Shown in pieces: positions 35,346-44,441 of a stretch of 64,000 nt of DNA. The notes beneath the pieces were generated by a model, which had not been told where the DNA came from, searched no databases, and worked only from the letters and a program-made list of their open reading frames with translations. The DNA comes from JAQICB01 sp046482735 (GTDB lineage: Bacteria; Bacteroidota; Bacteroidia; Bacteroidales; UBA1715), in contig JAWOEL010000130.1 of the NCBI GenBank assembly GCA_046482735.1, forward strand, positions 1 to 64,000. Direction: 5' to 3'. Position numbers and translations under genes: made by a program. Numbering within the stretch: position 1 is the first letter of the stretch; each line of letters opens with the position of its first letter.

Positions 35346-36952
35346 CAATTACCTGCATATTTTTTTATAGTTTCTGCATAATAGGATGCACTCCGAATAA
35401 TTCGGATAGTAATACAGAAACACAAACTGCTCAGGACACGTTGCAATCTCAAGAAAAAAAACGTATAATACCGGACTCCGTACACAATGCCTACAAAAAA
35501 AATGTAGTTATTGAAGGAATGTATGCGACAAATACTGCTTTACCGATAGAAAAAAATGCCATATATAATTTATTTGACAATGATACAACAACATACTGGC
35601 AAACACCAGACGGCAGTTCTGTTGGTGAAGGATTACTGTTTTATTTTTCTGAACCGATAAATCTCTGTTACATTACCATAAAAGGCACATCTTATCCGGA
35701 TACGAACAGACTGGAAATTATAAGTTGTGTTATATATCAAAACGGTAGAAAGTTTAACAAGTTTATATATCCGAAAAATGAGAAACACGAATCCACAGGT
35801 AAAATTATGAATTTACCACAAAACGAACCACAAGAAAAAATAACAAAAAATGTATATATCAGGATAAATACATGTTCGCAAAAACAACAAAAGTTTCTTT
35901 TTAAATTTGATGAGAAAGAATATTGGACAAATAAATATGGGAAAGAATACTCAAACTTTTATCCCGAAAAATCATACATACAGATTTCAGAAATTAGATT
36001 TTTAGATAAAAACAAAGATACAATTCAAGTATTACCTCCTCTTTACGAAACATGCAAAGTAACAGCTTCTTCTGTTTTAGAACCATCACGTTCTTACAGT
36101 CCGGAACAATTGTTCGATTGTAACACAGGATTTGCATGGGCAGCAGAATATCCTGATTCTACGGAAAATCACACCATTACCTGCACATTCGATTCTGCTC
36201 AAACAATTACAAAATTTGCAATATGGAACGGATATCAACGCTCTCAGAGTCATTTTCAAAATAATTCTCGTGTTGCACGTTGTACGTTTGCGTCTGCAGA
36301 TACATCATTCTCATGCTCTGTTTCAGATAAAAACGGAAAACAATATATTACATTACCCGAACCCCTGTACGGGAAGCAGTTTACAATAACACTTACTGAC
36401 TTTTATAAAGGAAAGCGATATAAGGATGTTGTAATTAGTGAAATACGATTTTTTAATCAATCTATTCCGATTATTCCGAAAACAGATTTTATAACAACAA
36501 AAGTTAAAGATGCACATTCAATTAAAAGTAAGTATATACAAAAAGTTATGGATCGCTATGTTCACACCGGCGGTATTGATAGTTGGGAAGAGAATTACAG
36601 TATAAATCAGCAACATTTTATAATACTCAGAAGTGATTTTACATTTGTTTATTACCGTGAACATGATATATCCAATGACGAAGACGGTGACTACAACAAG
36701 GGAGCATTTAATATAAATTTCGATTCAAGAGATCATATTATTGCCGAAGGCGGATGGGAATTTCTCTCAGAAAATGACACCGCAGCATTCGTGCGTATTT
36801 TTGGTAAAATGTATACATCAAATAAAGTGTATAAAACATATATCAAAGAAGACGTTAAGCAAGTTACCAATATATTTCAGGATTCACTTACTATTACAGA
36901 TTCATATATACAAGGAACATCGTACATTCGAAAAATACATTTATTATGGTAA
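35330..36952 (+). CDS. Lipoprotein with two NADase-type glycan-binding (discoidin-like) domains, copy 2
   Basis: This 540-residue paralogue of the preceding gene has lipobox IIGCTPN. It has the same order of parts: first discoidin-like domain (MYATNTALPIEKNAIYNLFDNDTTTYWQTP), second domain (VTASSVLEPSRSYSPEQLFDCNTGFAWAAE, AIWNGYQRSQSHFQNNSRVARCTF, GKRYKDVVISEIRFF) and the same C-terminal domain (ILRSDFTFVYY, AEGGWEFLS, VRIFGKMY, NIFQDSLTITDS). Identity is highest around the WNGYQRSQSHF motif. A tandem duplicate, overlapping copy 1 by 16 bp and the VanX-like gene by 7 bp. Confidence 0.82.
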   Translation: MAHKLTITCIFFYSFCIIGCTPNNSDSNTETQTAQDTLQSQEKKRIIPDSVHNAYKKNVVIEGMYATNTALPIEKNAIYNLFDNDTTTYWQTPDGSSVGEGLLFYFSEPINLCYITIKGTSYPDTNRLEIISCVIYQNGRKFNKFIYPKNEKHESTGKIMNLPQNEPQEKITKNVYIRINTCSQKQQKFLFKFDEKEYWTNKYGKEYSNFYPEKSYIQISEIRFLDKNKDTIQVLPPLYETCKVTASSVLEPSRSYSPEQLFDCNTGFAWAAEYPDSTENHTITCTFDSAQTITKFAIWNGYQRSQSHFQNNSRVARCTFASADTSFSCSVSDKNGKQYITLPEPLYGKQFTITLTDFYKGKRYKDVVISEIRFFNQSIPIIPKTDFITTKVKDAHSIKSKYIQKVMDRYVHTGGIDSWEENYSINQQHFIILRSDFTFVYYREHDISNDEDGDYNKGAFNINFDSRDHIIAEGGWEFLSENDTAAFVRIFGKMYTSNKVYKTYIKEDVKQVTNIFQDSLTITDSYIQGTSYIRKIHLLW

Positions 36953-37665
36953 AATATATCTATCTTTCTTTTATTGCAGGAATATGTATTTCTTGTACAA
37001 CAAATCAAAGCACAAAGCACCAGAACAATACAGCTGTTGATTCAATTATTTCAGATACTATAAACCAAAAAGATACAGTAGCACATAAAAAAACAATACA
37101 TATTGATACACTTTCAGACACTTCGTTTGTAAACATAAATCACTATTTACCCGATATTGCTCTCAATTTTGTCTATGCTGATACTACAAATTTTTTCGAA
37201 ACAGCGGTATATCCCTGCGAGGAATGTCTCCTTCGAAAAGAAGTTGCAGAAGCTGTTGTTAAAGTCAACGATTATCTAGACAGTTTGGGGTATACACTCC
37301 AACTCATGGATTGTTACCGCCCCCTTTCAGTACAAAAATATATGTGGGACGTATTACCTGACGGACGTTACGTAGCAAACCCACATCGAGGAGGTTCTAT
37401 ACATAACCGGGGAGGAGCTGTTGATGCACGCTTATTGTACAAAAATGGCGATACCGTTCCTATGGGTACAGAATTTGACCATTTTGGGGAAAAAGCAGCT
37501 CACTCATACACACATCTTCCCGATTCTATTTTACAAAACAGAAAAACATTAAAAAATGCTATGGAACGTTTTGGTTTCCAACACTTACGAACAGAATGGT
37601 GGCACTATTCATATCATAAAGCACGTTCGTATCCTATTGCACAAATTGATTTTTCATGCAAATAA
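36946..37665 (+). CDS. VanX/DdpX-type D-alanyl-D-alanine dipeptidase (M15D), lipoprotein
   Basis: This 239-residue zinc dipeptidase has lipobox CISCTTN. All M15D catalytic residues are visible with VanX spacing: DCYRPLSVQ (transition-state Arg), SIHNRGGAVD giving H153 and D160, and EWWH giving E217 and H220. It should hydrolyse D-Ala-D-Ala or similar dipeptides outside the cytoplasm, as lipoprotein members do in nutrient salvage or wall turnover. There is no VanH/VanA here, so this is not a glycopeptide-resistance cluster. It overlaps both neighbours (7 and 10 bp). Confidence 0.92.
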   Translation: MVKYIYLSFIAGICISCTTNQSTKHQNNTAVDSIISDTINQKDTVAHKKTIHIDTLSDTSFVNINHYLPDIALNFVYADTTNFFETAVYPCEECLLRKEVAEAVVKVNDYLDSLGYTLQLMDCYRPLSVQKYMWDVLPDGRYVANPHRGGSIHNRGGAVDARLLYKNGDTVPMGTEFDHFGEKAAHSYTHLPDSILQNRKTLKNAMERFGFQHLRTEWWHYSYHKARSYPIAQIDFSCK

Positions 37666-39110
37666 AAAAACTGATTTCATATAATTCTATTTTTCTTGCC
37701 TGTATATCAATATATGCTTTTATTCTTCACTTTATCTCGCTCAACCAAACTGGTTATGCCAATGGCTGGGATTCATATTTTTATCTTTTACAAGTAAAAT
37801 CCCTTATACAAGACGGCAACCTTGTTTCATCAAGAGTTTCTCTTATTTACCCAATTTTATCAGTATTTGTATACTTCTGCAACGATTATATTCTTGCATG
37901 GAAAATTTTTACGGCAATCTTAGTTAGCCTTAGCTGTATCGGCATATACAAAGTCATTACAGCAATGCATATACATTCGCTTATTGCTCTTATTACCGCA
38001 GCATATATTGCAATAAGTCCACATATGTTTTATTTTTCAGCTCAATACACAAAAAATATACTGGGATTTGTGTTTTTCTTATTCTTTCTCGTTGCGTTAT
38101 ATAACAAAAACACCCTCTTTATAATTATAACGATACTTCTGAATCTCTTTACCCATAAACTCACCGGCTTTCTTGCTATCGGAATTTATGCAAGCATAAT
38201 TGCTTATACATATATTTACAAACACACAAACAAAAAAATATTACTTCTCTGGATAAGCATACCGCTTATTCTTATTTGCTGTATTCCTACTTTATTCGAC
38301 ATATCAGACCTTACCAGACAACAAGATTTAATTAGCACAACACCACAATGGTACCCGATTCTGTTTTTTAAAGATTTTAAAAACGTCATTACTATAGCAT
38401 GGAAAACAGAAATTATTGCATCATATGTATTATGTATTGCGGTACTATCATATAATATAGTATATAAGAAAAATATGTATTATTATATAATTCCTATTTT
38501 ATTTATAGCATTAAATCTGCCATTTTTACAATGGGATATTCAAGGATTTTCGTTCAGATTTTTCATGTTTTCGCTATTATTACCCCCTATATGTATAGGT
38601 ATTATCTTAGAAAATATTCAAGTACGAAAATATATGTATAGTAGTATACCAATAATACTTTTTGCCGGTATTTTTACTCAGCACACATACTCACCACAAT
38701 TACACGACCCCAATTATGAAGAATTTGAACACATAACCGAGAATACAACAAACACAACAGCATTTAAACAAGCAGAACTTATTATAGCCCACAAAGGCTT
38801 AGCAGAATTTATTAAATTTACCACAAATAAAGACGCAATGTCCTGGATTCCGGAATACCATATTCATACAGATTCATTATGGAGAATTACTGCCGGCATT
38901 TCAACATTTCGATTGCAATCATTTTTACCAGACACAAGCTTAAGTGTTGTAGGATATAATTATCATATAATGCGGGAAAAAGACTGGCAAAAATTTCTTA
39001 CCGATGTTCAGAAAAACCATACAGATTTTTATGATGATTATACAACATGGTTAAACCCAAACAACAAACGCCCCGCATTTATGCAAAAATACAGGAGGAA
39101 ACATGAGTAA
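37656..39110 (+). CDS. GT-C-like multi-spanning membrane protein, putative glycosyltransferase
   Basis: This 484-residue membrane protein has about 10-11 helices and an N-terminal loop containing NGWDSYFYLLQVKSL, an acidic motif after helix 1 placed as in GT-C (ArnT/PMT-like) transferases. The C-terminal ~130 residues are soluble. GT-C enzymes transfer sugars from polyprenyl-phosphate donors outside the membrane. The acceptor is unknown. It overlaps the dipeptidase gene by 10 bp and the VanW gene by 8 bp. Confidence 0.65.
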   Translation: MQIKKLISYNSIFLACISIYAFILHFISLNQTGYANGWDSYFYLLQVKSLIQDGNLVSSRVSLIYPILSVFVYFCNDYILAWKIFTAILVSLSCIGIYKVITAMHIHSLIALITAAYIAISPHMFYFSAQYTKNILGFVFFLFFLVALYNKNTLFIIITILLNLFTHKLTGFLAIGIYASIIAYTYIYKHTNKKILLLWISIPLILICCIPTLFDISDLTRQQDLISTTPQWYPILFFKDFKNVITIAWKTEIIASYVLCIAVLSYNIVYKKNMYYYIIPILFIALNLPFLQWDIQGFSFRFFMFSLLLPPICIGIILENIQVRKYMYSSIPIILFAGIFTQHTYSPQLHDPNYEEFEHITENTTNTTAFKQAELIIAHKGLAEFIKFTTNKDAMSWIPEYHIHTDSLWRITAGISTFRLQSFLPDTSLSVVGYNYHIMREKDWQKFLTDVQKNHTDFYDDYTTWLNPNNKRPAFMQKYRRKHE

Positions 39111-39933
39111 AAAAAATATACCCGATACTCTTCTTAAACCCAAACAACGCTCAAAATTGCGTCTCTATTTCGGCAAACAATATTATACCATTTCCCGCAA
39201 ACTATATTGGTTACGAAATTACTTCACATTTGCAAAAGCACAAACAAAAACTCCGTTACCTCATACAGTATTTGAACACAAAACTCCTTTATACCGGGAA
39301 CTCAAAAAAGTAGATATGTGGATGCAGGAAAATAAAGTGAGTAATTTAAACAAAGCCACTCACTATATAGATGGCATACTAATAAAACCGGGAGAAATAT
39401 TTTCGTATTGGTTTTTAATTGGGAAACCGACAAAACGAAAAGGATATAAACCCGGAATGGTATTAGATCACGGAACATTCACATCAGGTATCGGTGGTGG
39501 ATTATGTCAATTATCAAATTTACTATTCTGGATGTTTCTACACAGCCCGCTCACAGTTACCGAACGATACCGACACAGTTACGACGTTTTTCCCGATGTG
39601 CAAAGAAAAATACCATTTGGCAGTGGGGCAACCTGTGTATATAATTATCGAGATTTAATGGTAAAAAACAACACAGCAAACACATTTCAAATAAACCTGT
39701 CAGTTTCAGAAAAAAATTTACACGGAAAAATACGATCTTTAAAGCCGGAATCCAAACAATACAAAATATATGAAAAAGAACATATTATTCATCATCATTC
39801 ATGGGGAGGATATTCCCGCCATAATATTATATACCGAAAAACCTACGAAAACGAAACAGGTATAACCGATGAGTATATGTTTGAAAATCATGCCTTAATG
39901 ATGTATCAGCCTTATATTGATGAGAAACAATAA
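39103..39933 (+). CDS. VanW-family protein
   Basis: This 276-residue protein carries the VanW core: IKPGEIFSYWFLIGKPTKRKGYKPGM, GIGGGLCQLSNLLFWMFLHSPL, ERYRHSYDVFPD and PFGSGATCVYNYRDLMVKN. VanW is an accessory protein of some vancomycin-resistance clusters with no known biochemical activity; similar domains occur widely in other bacteria. It has no clear signal peptide. As the last gene of the five-gene operon it follows a VanX-like dipeptidase, a pairing that also occurs in vanB-type clusters. Confidence 0.88.
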   Translation: MSKKNIPDTLLKPKQRSKLRLYFGKQYYTISRKLYWLRNYFTFAKAQTKTPLPHTVFEHKTPLYRELKKVDMWMQENKVSNLNKATHYIDGILIKPGEIFSYWFLIGKPTKRKGYKPGMVLDHGTFTSGIGGGLCQLSNLLFWMFLHSPLTVTERYRHSYDVFPDVQRKIPFGSGATCVYNYRDLMVKNNTANTFQINLSVSEKNLHGKIRSLKPESKQYKIYEKEHIIHHHSWGGYSRHNIIYRKTYENETGITDEYMFENHALMMYQPYIDEKQ

Positions 39934-40124
39934 TTAATAATCGTAAAAGTTTAAAAAAAATACTTCTTTCCTTATTTTATGATAAGTAATAAAAATTCTA
40001 TACTTTAGCATAATAATTAAAAAGGCACTTTAATTTTAAAAATAGAAATAAAAGAATATATTTTTATATAGTTGTCTTAAAATTTTTATTGAAAAAATAA
40101 TTAATAACTTATAAATAATAAAAT

Positions 40125-41726
40125 ATGGCAAATTTAGATTTAAGTACATATGGAATTACCGACGTAAAAGAGGTAGTACATAATCCATCGTATGAACAAC
40201 TTTTCAAAGAAGAAACCAGTCCGGAATTAGAAGGCTATGAAAAAGGTCAACTCACTGAACTGGATGCAGTAAATGTAATGACCGGAGAATTCACCGGCCG
40301 TTCACCTAAAGACAAATACATAGTTAAAGACGACACTACAAAAGATACTATTTGGTGGACTTCTCCAGAATCTCCAAACGATAACAAACCTGTTTCTACA
40401 GAAGTTTGGAAAGACCTCAAAGAAAACACCATCAAACAACTTTCAGGGAAAAGATTATTTGTAATTGACTGCTTTGCAGGAGCAAATGAAGATTCACGAA
40501 TGAAAATTCGTTTTATTATGGAAGTAGCATGGCAGGCACACTTTGTGAAAAATATGTTCATCCGTCCAACAGAAGAAGAATTAAAGGACTTTGAACCTGA
40601 TTTTGTATCAATGAATGGTGCAAAAACAGTAAACGAAAAATGGCAAGAACATGGTTTAAACTCAGAAGTTTATACTGTTTTCAACCTTACCGAAAAAATG
40701 CACGTTCTTGGTGGTTCATGGTACGGTGGTGAAATGAAAAAAGGTATGTTTGCAATGATGAACTACTACCTTCCATTAAATGGGATGGCTTCTATGCACT
40801 GTTCTGCAAACGTTGGTAAAGACGACGATGTTGCGATTTTCTTCGGACTTTCAGGAACGGGAAAAACAACACTTTCAACAGATCCTAACCGTCAGCTAAT
40901 TGGTGATGATGAACACGGATGGGACGACGATGGTGTGTTTAACTTCGAAGGTGGTTGCTACGCTAAAACGATTGATTTAGATAAAGAAGCAGAACCGGAA
41001 ATTTTCAATGCAATCAAACGTGATGCACTTCTTGAAAACGTTACAGTTGATGAAAATGGTAAAATTGACTTTACGGATGGTTCTGTTACACAAAACACTC
41101 GTGTATCATATCCTATTTACCACATCGACAACATCGTTAAACCAGTTTCAAAAGCAGGACATGCTAACAAAGTAATTTTCCTTACGGCTGATGCATTTGG
41201 TGTATTGCCTCCGGTAGCAAAGCTTACTCCTGAGCAAACAAAATATCACTTCCTTTCAGGATTTACTGCAAAATTAGCAGGAACCGAACGTGGTGTAACT
41301 ACACCTCAGCCGACTTTCTCTGCTTGTTTTGGAGCTGCGTTCCTTTCACTTCACCCAACAAAATACGGTAAAGAATTAGTGAAAAAGATGGAAGAACACG
41401 GAGCCGAAGCTTATCTTGTAAACACTGGATGGAATGGTAGCGGAAAACGTATCTCTATTAAAGACACCCGTGGTATTATTACTGCTATTCTTGATGGTTC
41501 AATTGAGAAAGCTCCTACTAAGAACCTTCCTGTATTCAACCTTGAAGTTCCAACAGAACTAACTGGTGTTGAAACAAAAATTTTAGATCCTCGTGATACG
41601 TATGCTGATACATCTGAATGGGATACAAAAGCAAAAGACCTTGCTTCTAAATTCATCAAAAACTTCGAGAAATACACTGATAATGAAGAAGGTAAATCTC
41701 TTGTTGCTGCTGGTCCTCAGTTATAA
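40125..41726 (+). CDS. pckA: Phosphoenolpyruvate carboxykinase (ATP)
   Basis: This 533-residue enzyme interconverts oxaloacetate and ATP with PEP, CO2 and ADP. The Walker A motif GLSGTGKTT is at about residues 241-249; also seen are the PEPCK-specific DDEHGWDD loop and the N-terminal TGRSPKDK. In fermentative Bacteroidota it commonly works towards oxaloacetate in succinate formation. It is a single-gene unit with a 191-bp upstream region and a strong terminator. No clear TAnnTTTG promoter was seen (TACTTTAG at 40001 is one mismatch away). Confidence 0.97.
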   Translation: MANLDLSTYGITDVKEVVHNPSYEQLFKEETSPELEGYEKGQLTELDAVNVMTGEFTGRSPKDKYIVKDDTTKDTIWWTSPESPNDNKPVSTEVWKDLKENTIKQLSGKRLFVIDCFAGANEDSRMKIRFIMEVAWQAHFVKNMFIRPTEEELKDFEPDFVSMNGAKTVNEKWQEHGLNSEVYTVFNLTEKMHVLGGSWYGGEMKKGMFAMMNYYLPLNGMASMHCSANVGKDDDVAIFFGLSGTGKTTLSTDPNRQLIGDDEHGWDDDGVFNFEGGCYAKTIDLDKEAEPEIFNAIKRDALLENVTVDENGKIDFTDGSVTQNTRVSYPIYHIDNIVKPVSKAGHANKVIFLTADAFGVLPPVAKLTPEQTKYHFLSGFTAKLAGTERGVTTPQPTFSACFGAAFLSLHPTKYGKELVKKMEEHGAEAYLVNTGWNGSGKRISIKDTRGIITAILDGSIEKAPTKNLPVFNLEVPTELTGVETKILDPRDTYADTSEWDTKAKDLASKFIKNFEKYTDNEEGKSLVAAGPQL

Positions 41727-41758
41727 TTTGATATATATACTATAATCAATTATATTAC

Positions 41759-41794
41759 AAAAAAACCTCCGAAGAAATATTCGGAGGTTTTTTT
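41759..41794. terminator. Bidirectional terminator between pckA and xth
   Basis: AACCTCCGAA pairs with TTCGGAGGTT around a GAAATA loop, with seven A before and seven T after the stem. It serves pckA (+) and exonuclease III (-). Confidence 0.9.
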
Positions 41795-41844
41795 ATGTCC
41801 GCACATTACGTTTAACAAATACATAAACACGAGCCGAAAAACGT

Positions 41845-42615
41845 TTATTTTTTTTCAAGCTCCACTACTACAGGACAATGATCAGAATGCACAACCTGTG
41901 ATAATATATATGCATCATGCACAAAATGAGAAAAATCAGAACTTACCATATGATAATCTATCCTCCAACCAAGGTTTTTCTGTCGGGCACCTGCTCTGTA
42001 ACTCCACCAAGAATACGCATGATCTTCGGTATGAAATTGCCGAAATGAATCAACAAAACCAAGCGATAAAAAAGAATCTATCCATGCCCGCTCATGTGGT
42101 AAAAAACCGGAAACACCGGTATGTCGCTCCGGATGATGAATATCTTTTTCGGTATGACAAATATTAAAATCACCGGAAAGTAATATATTTGTTTTCGTTT
42201 TTTGCAATTCAGCACAATAGTCAGCAACTATATCAAGATACTCCTCCTTTTTCTCCTGACGAATTGTTCCGGTAGTTCCGGACGGAAAATAAGAATTAAG
42301 CACCGTAAAATCTTCGAAATCAAGACGCAAAAAACGACCTTCTGTATCAAAAAAATCATTGCCAATACCATATTGAACTGACACTGGTTGTTCTTTCGTA
42401 AATGTTGCCACACCACTATACCCGCGTTTTTCCGCAGCACACCAATAAATTGTATATCCCAACTCCTCTATTTCATGCACATCTACCTGTTCCTGTAAAG
42501 CTTTTACTTCCTGAAGTTGAATTATATCCGGATTTTCATCACGCAACCAATCAACAAAACCTTTTCGCATTGCAGCACGAATGCCATTAACATTATAACT
42601 AATTATTTTTTTCAT
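41845..42615 (-). CDS. xth: Exodeoxyribonuclease III (AP endonuclease family)
   Basis: This enzyme is 256 residues from the ATG at 42615, where the protein begins MKKIISYNVNGIRAA; the longer frame needs a TTG. Family motifs: NVNGIRAA, IIQLQEVKA (metal Glu), GYSGVATF, LSGDFNICH and SDHCPVVVEL (catalytic Asp-His). It repairs abasic sites in DNA. The gene diverges from the small acidic protein gene, leaving only 62 bp between start codons. Confidence 0.95.
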   Translation of the reverse strand: MKKIISYNVNGIRAAMRKGFVDWLRDENPDIIQLQEVKALQEQVDVHEIEELGYTIYWCAAEKRGYSGVATFTKEQPVSVQYGIGNDFFDTEGRFLRLDFEDFTVLNSYFPSGTTGTIRQEKKEEYLDIVADYCAELQKTKTNILLSGDFNICHTEKDIHHPERHTGVSGFLPHERAWIDSFLSLGFVDSFRQFHTEDHAYSWWSYRAGARQKNLGWRIDYHMVSSDFSHFVHDAYILSQVVHSDHCPVVVELEKK

Positions 42616-42634
42616 TTTATTTCGCAATTACTAT

Positions 42635-42665
42635 GTTGTTAAGCCATGCAAAATACATATTTTTG
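42635..42665 (+). promoter_or_regulatory. Promoter of the 42678-44028 gene pair
   Basis: GTTG (42635-42638; consensus TTTG) and TATTTTTG (42658-42665) are 19 bp apart. The start codon at 42678 is only 12 bp beyond the -7 box, so the mRNA leader would be very short. Confidence 0.55.
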
Positions 42666-42677
42666 TACAAAAAAACT

Positions 42678-43103
42678 ATGGTAGAACTTTCTTTATCCGA
42701 AAATCAATTTACCCATTTACTCAAACTCATGTACATGGGCGAATGGATGCTTCAGGCACATAACAAAAACTCATACAATGTCGAAGTCGAAGAATTAGAA
42801 CAACAATTATATTCGGTTGCTTACAATTTCGGGCTTGACGAATATGCTGATTATGACAAAAAAATGGGTGGTTATATGCCAACCGAAGAATTCGAAGAAG
42901 AATGTGACACAGACATAAACTCTTATGACGAGCAAACATTTTGGGAAGAACTTATTGTTCGTCTTGCCGATAAAAAATTAGAAAAAGAAGGAGCAAAAAA
43001 CCTGTCACAAAAAGAATTTACTAAATTACAAGAAACCTACATTGCAGAATTCGAAAAAGAATTTGAAGAACATGGACTTGAAAGATTGAGCATTTTAACA
43101 TAA
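42678..43103 (+). CDS. Small acidic conserved protein of unknown function
   Basis: A 141-residue, strongly acidic, helical protein starting MVELSLSENQFTHLLKLMYMGEWML. No signal peptide or known catalytic motif is present. The ATG at 42678 is preferred because the promoter lies upstream of it; the longer frame would overlap the promoter. It is 4 bp upstream of rsgA and so probably co-expressed with this ribosome-assembly GTPase. It resembles, from memory, an uncharacterised Bacteroidota family. Confidence 0.75.
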   Translation: MVELSLSENQFTHLLKLMYMGEWMLQAHNKNSYNVEVEELEQQLYSVAYNFGLDEYADYDKKMGGYMPTEEFEEECDTDINSYDEQTFWEELIVRLADKKLEKEGAKNLSQKEFTKLQETYIAEFEKEFEEHGLERLSILT

Positions 43104-43107
43104 ATTC

Positions 43108-44028
43108 ATGAAAGGTCTCGTAATAAAATCAACCGGAAGCTGGTACCGAGTAATTGTTTCTGATGAAACATGTTATGAATGCCGTATAAAAGGTAAGTTG
43201 CGTTTGAACAACTCACGTTCAACCAATCCCGTTACTGTAGGTGACACGGTAGATTTTGAAATAGAAGAACCAAATCAAGGAATAATTACCAACATACACA
43301 AACGAAAAAATTATATTATTCGTAAATCGGTAAACCTTTCAAAAGAATCACACATAATTGCCGCAAATATAGACCGGGCTTTTTTAGTTGTAACTATCTC
43401 CCAACCCAAAACACTACTGTCTTTTATTGACCGTTTTCTTGTTTCAGCAGAAGCTTACGGAATTCCGGCAACTCTCATATTCAACAAATACGACATCTAC
43501 ACCGAAAAAGATCGTACACAACTGGCAGAGTGGGAAAATATTTATGCAAAAGCAGGATATTCAACACTTCGTCTTTCATGTAACACAAATCTCAATTGCA
43601 GTATTTTGCACTCTCACATACAAAATAAAATAAGCGTGGTTGTAGGAAATTCAGGAGTTGGTAAAAGTACTATCCTCAACACATTATTTCCAAATCTGAA
43701 CCTCAAAACACAAAAAATATCGCAATTGCATAAAACCGGCCAACACACTACGACATTCTCAGAAATGTTTTTATTACCCGAAAGCACCTATATAATTGAT
43801 ACCCCCGGCATTAAATCATTTGGTATATTAGATGTTGAAAAACATGAATTGCATCATTTTTTTCCGGAAATATTTTCCGCATCAGAAAATTGTAAATTTT
43901 ATAACTGCACACACACACATGAGCCTGGTTGTGCTGTTTTATCGGCCGTAGCAGAAGGCAACATTGCTGAAAGCAGATATCTTAATTACTGTCAACTATT
44001 TGAGGAAGAAGAATCAAAACATCGATAA
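43108..44028 (+). CDS. rsgA: Ribosome small-subunit-dependent GTPase RsgA
   Basis: This 306-residue circularly permuted GTPase helps late maturation of the 30S subunit. Order: OB domain (1-75), NKYD (G4) before GNSGVGKST (G1, residues 180-188), then DTPGIKSFG (G3), and a C-terminal zinc site (C..YNCTHTHEPGC). The permuted motif order is the family hallmark. It is in a two-gene unit with the small acidic protein. Confidence 0.96.
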   Translation: MKGLVIKSTGSWYRVIVSDETCYECRIKGKLRLNNSRSTNPVTVGDTVDFEIEEPNQGIITNIHKRKNYIIRKSVNLSKESHIIAANIDRAFLVVTISQPKTLLSFIDRFLVSAEAYGIPATLIFNKYDIYTEKDRTQLAEWENIYAKAGYSTLRLSCNTNLNCSILHSHIQNKISVVVGNSGVGKSTILNTLFPNLNLKTQKISQLHKTGQHTTTFSEMFLLPESTYIIDTPGIKSFGILDVEKHELHHFFPEIFSASENCKFYNCTHTHEPGCAVLSAVAEGNIAESRYLNYCQLFEEEESKHR

Positions 44029-44166
44029 TTAAAAGATGTAAAACATGCTCACAATCAGCTGATTGTGAAAAAAATATTCTTTTTTATTAAAAAAAAAACA
44101 AAAATATAAGTATAAATATATTTTTTAGCAGTAATTTGCATCCATAAATATTTAAATAAAATAACA

Positions 44167-44358
44167 ATGAACAACGGAAAAGTAAAATTTTTCAATAAAA
44201 CTAAAGGTTTTGGTTTTATTGCTGAAGACGAAACAGGTAAAGAATATTTTGTACATGTTTCAGGATTAATTGATGAAATTGATGAAAATGACGAAGTAGA
44301 ATTTGATTTACAAGAAGGCAAAAAAGGATTAAATGCGGTTAACGTAAAATTATTATAA
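44167..44358 (+). CDS. Cold-shock-domain protein (CspA family)
   Basis: A 63-residue single cold-shock domain that binds single-stranded RNA or DNA. RNP1 is KGFGFI and RNP2 is EYFVHVS; the start MNNGKVKFFNKTKGFGF is canonical. It stands alone, with about 140 bp of AT-rich leader/promoter DNA upstream and a strong terminator downstream. A long leader would suit the mRNA-structure control known for csp genes, but no specific fold was identified. Confidence 0.95.
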   Translation: MNNGKVKFFNKTKGFGFIAEDETGKEYFVHVSGLIDEIDENDEVEFDLQEGKKGLNAVNVKLL

Positions 44359-44377
44359 TCTGATTATCAATGAAATC

Positions 44378-44413
44378 AAAGCCGGCTTTTAACACAAAGC
44401 CGGCTTTTTTTTT
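44378..44413. terminator. Terminator of the cold-shock gene
   Basis: AAAGCCGGCTTT occurs twice, separated by TAACAC. As the 12-mer is its own reverse complement the two copies form a perfect 12-bp stem, followed by nine T. It may also serve the convergent thioesterase gene. Confidence 0.9.
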
Positions 44414-44441
44414 GCTCAATGTAACATATATAAAAACCAAC

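Noticed and set aside
37000..39933. Vancomycin-resistance cluster (vanX and vanW similarity)
   Set aside because: No VanH, D-Ala-D-Lac/D-Ser ligase or VanRS genes are present, the VanX-like enzyme is an exported lipoprotein, and VanW has no proven resistance activity.
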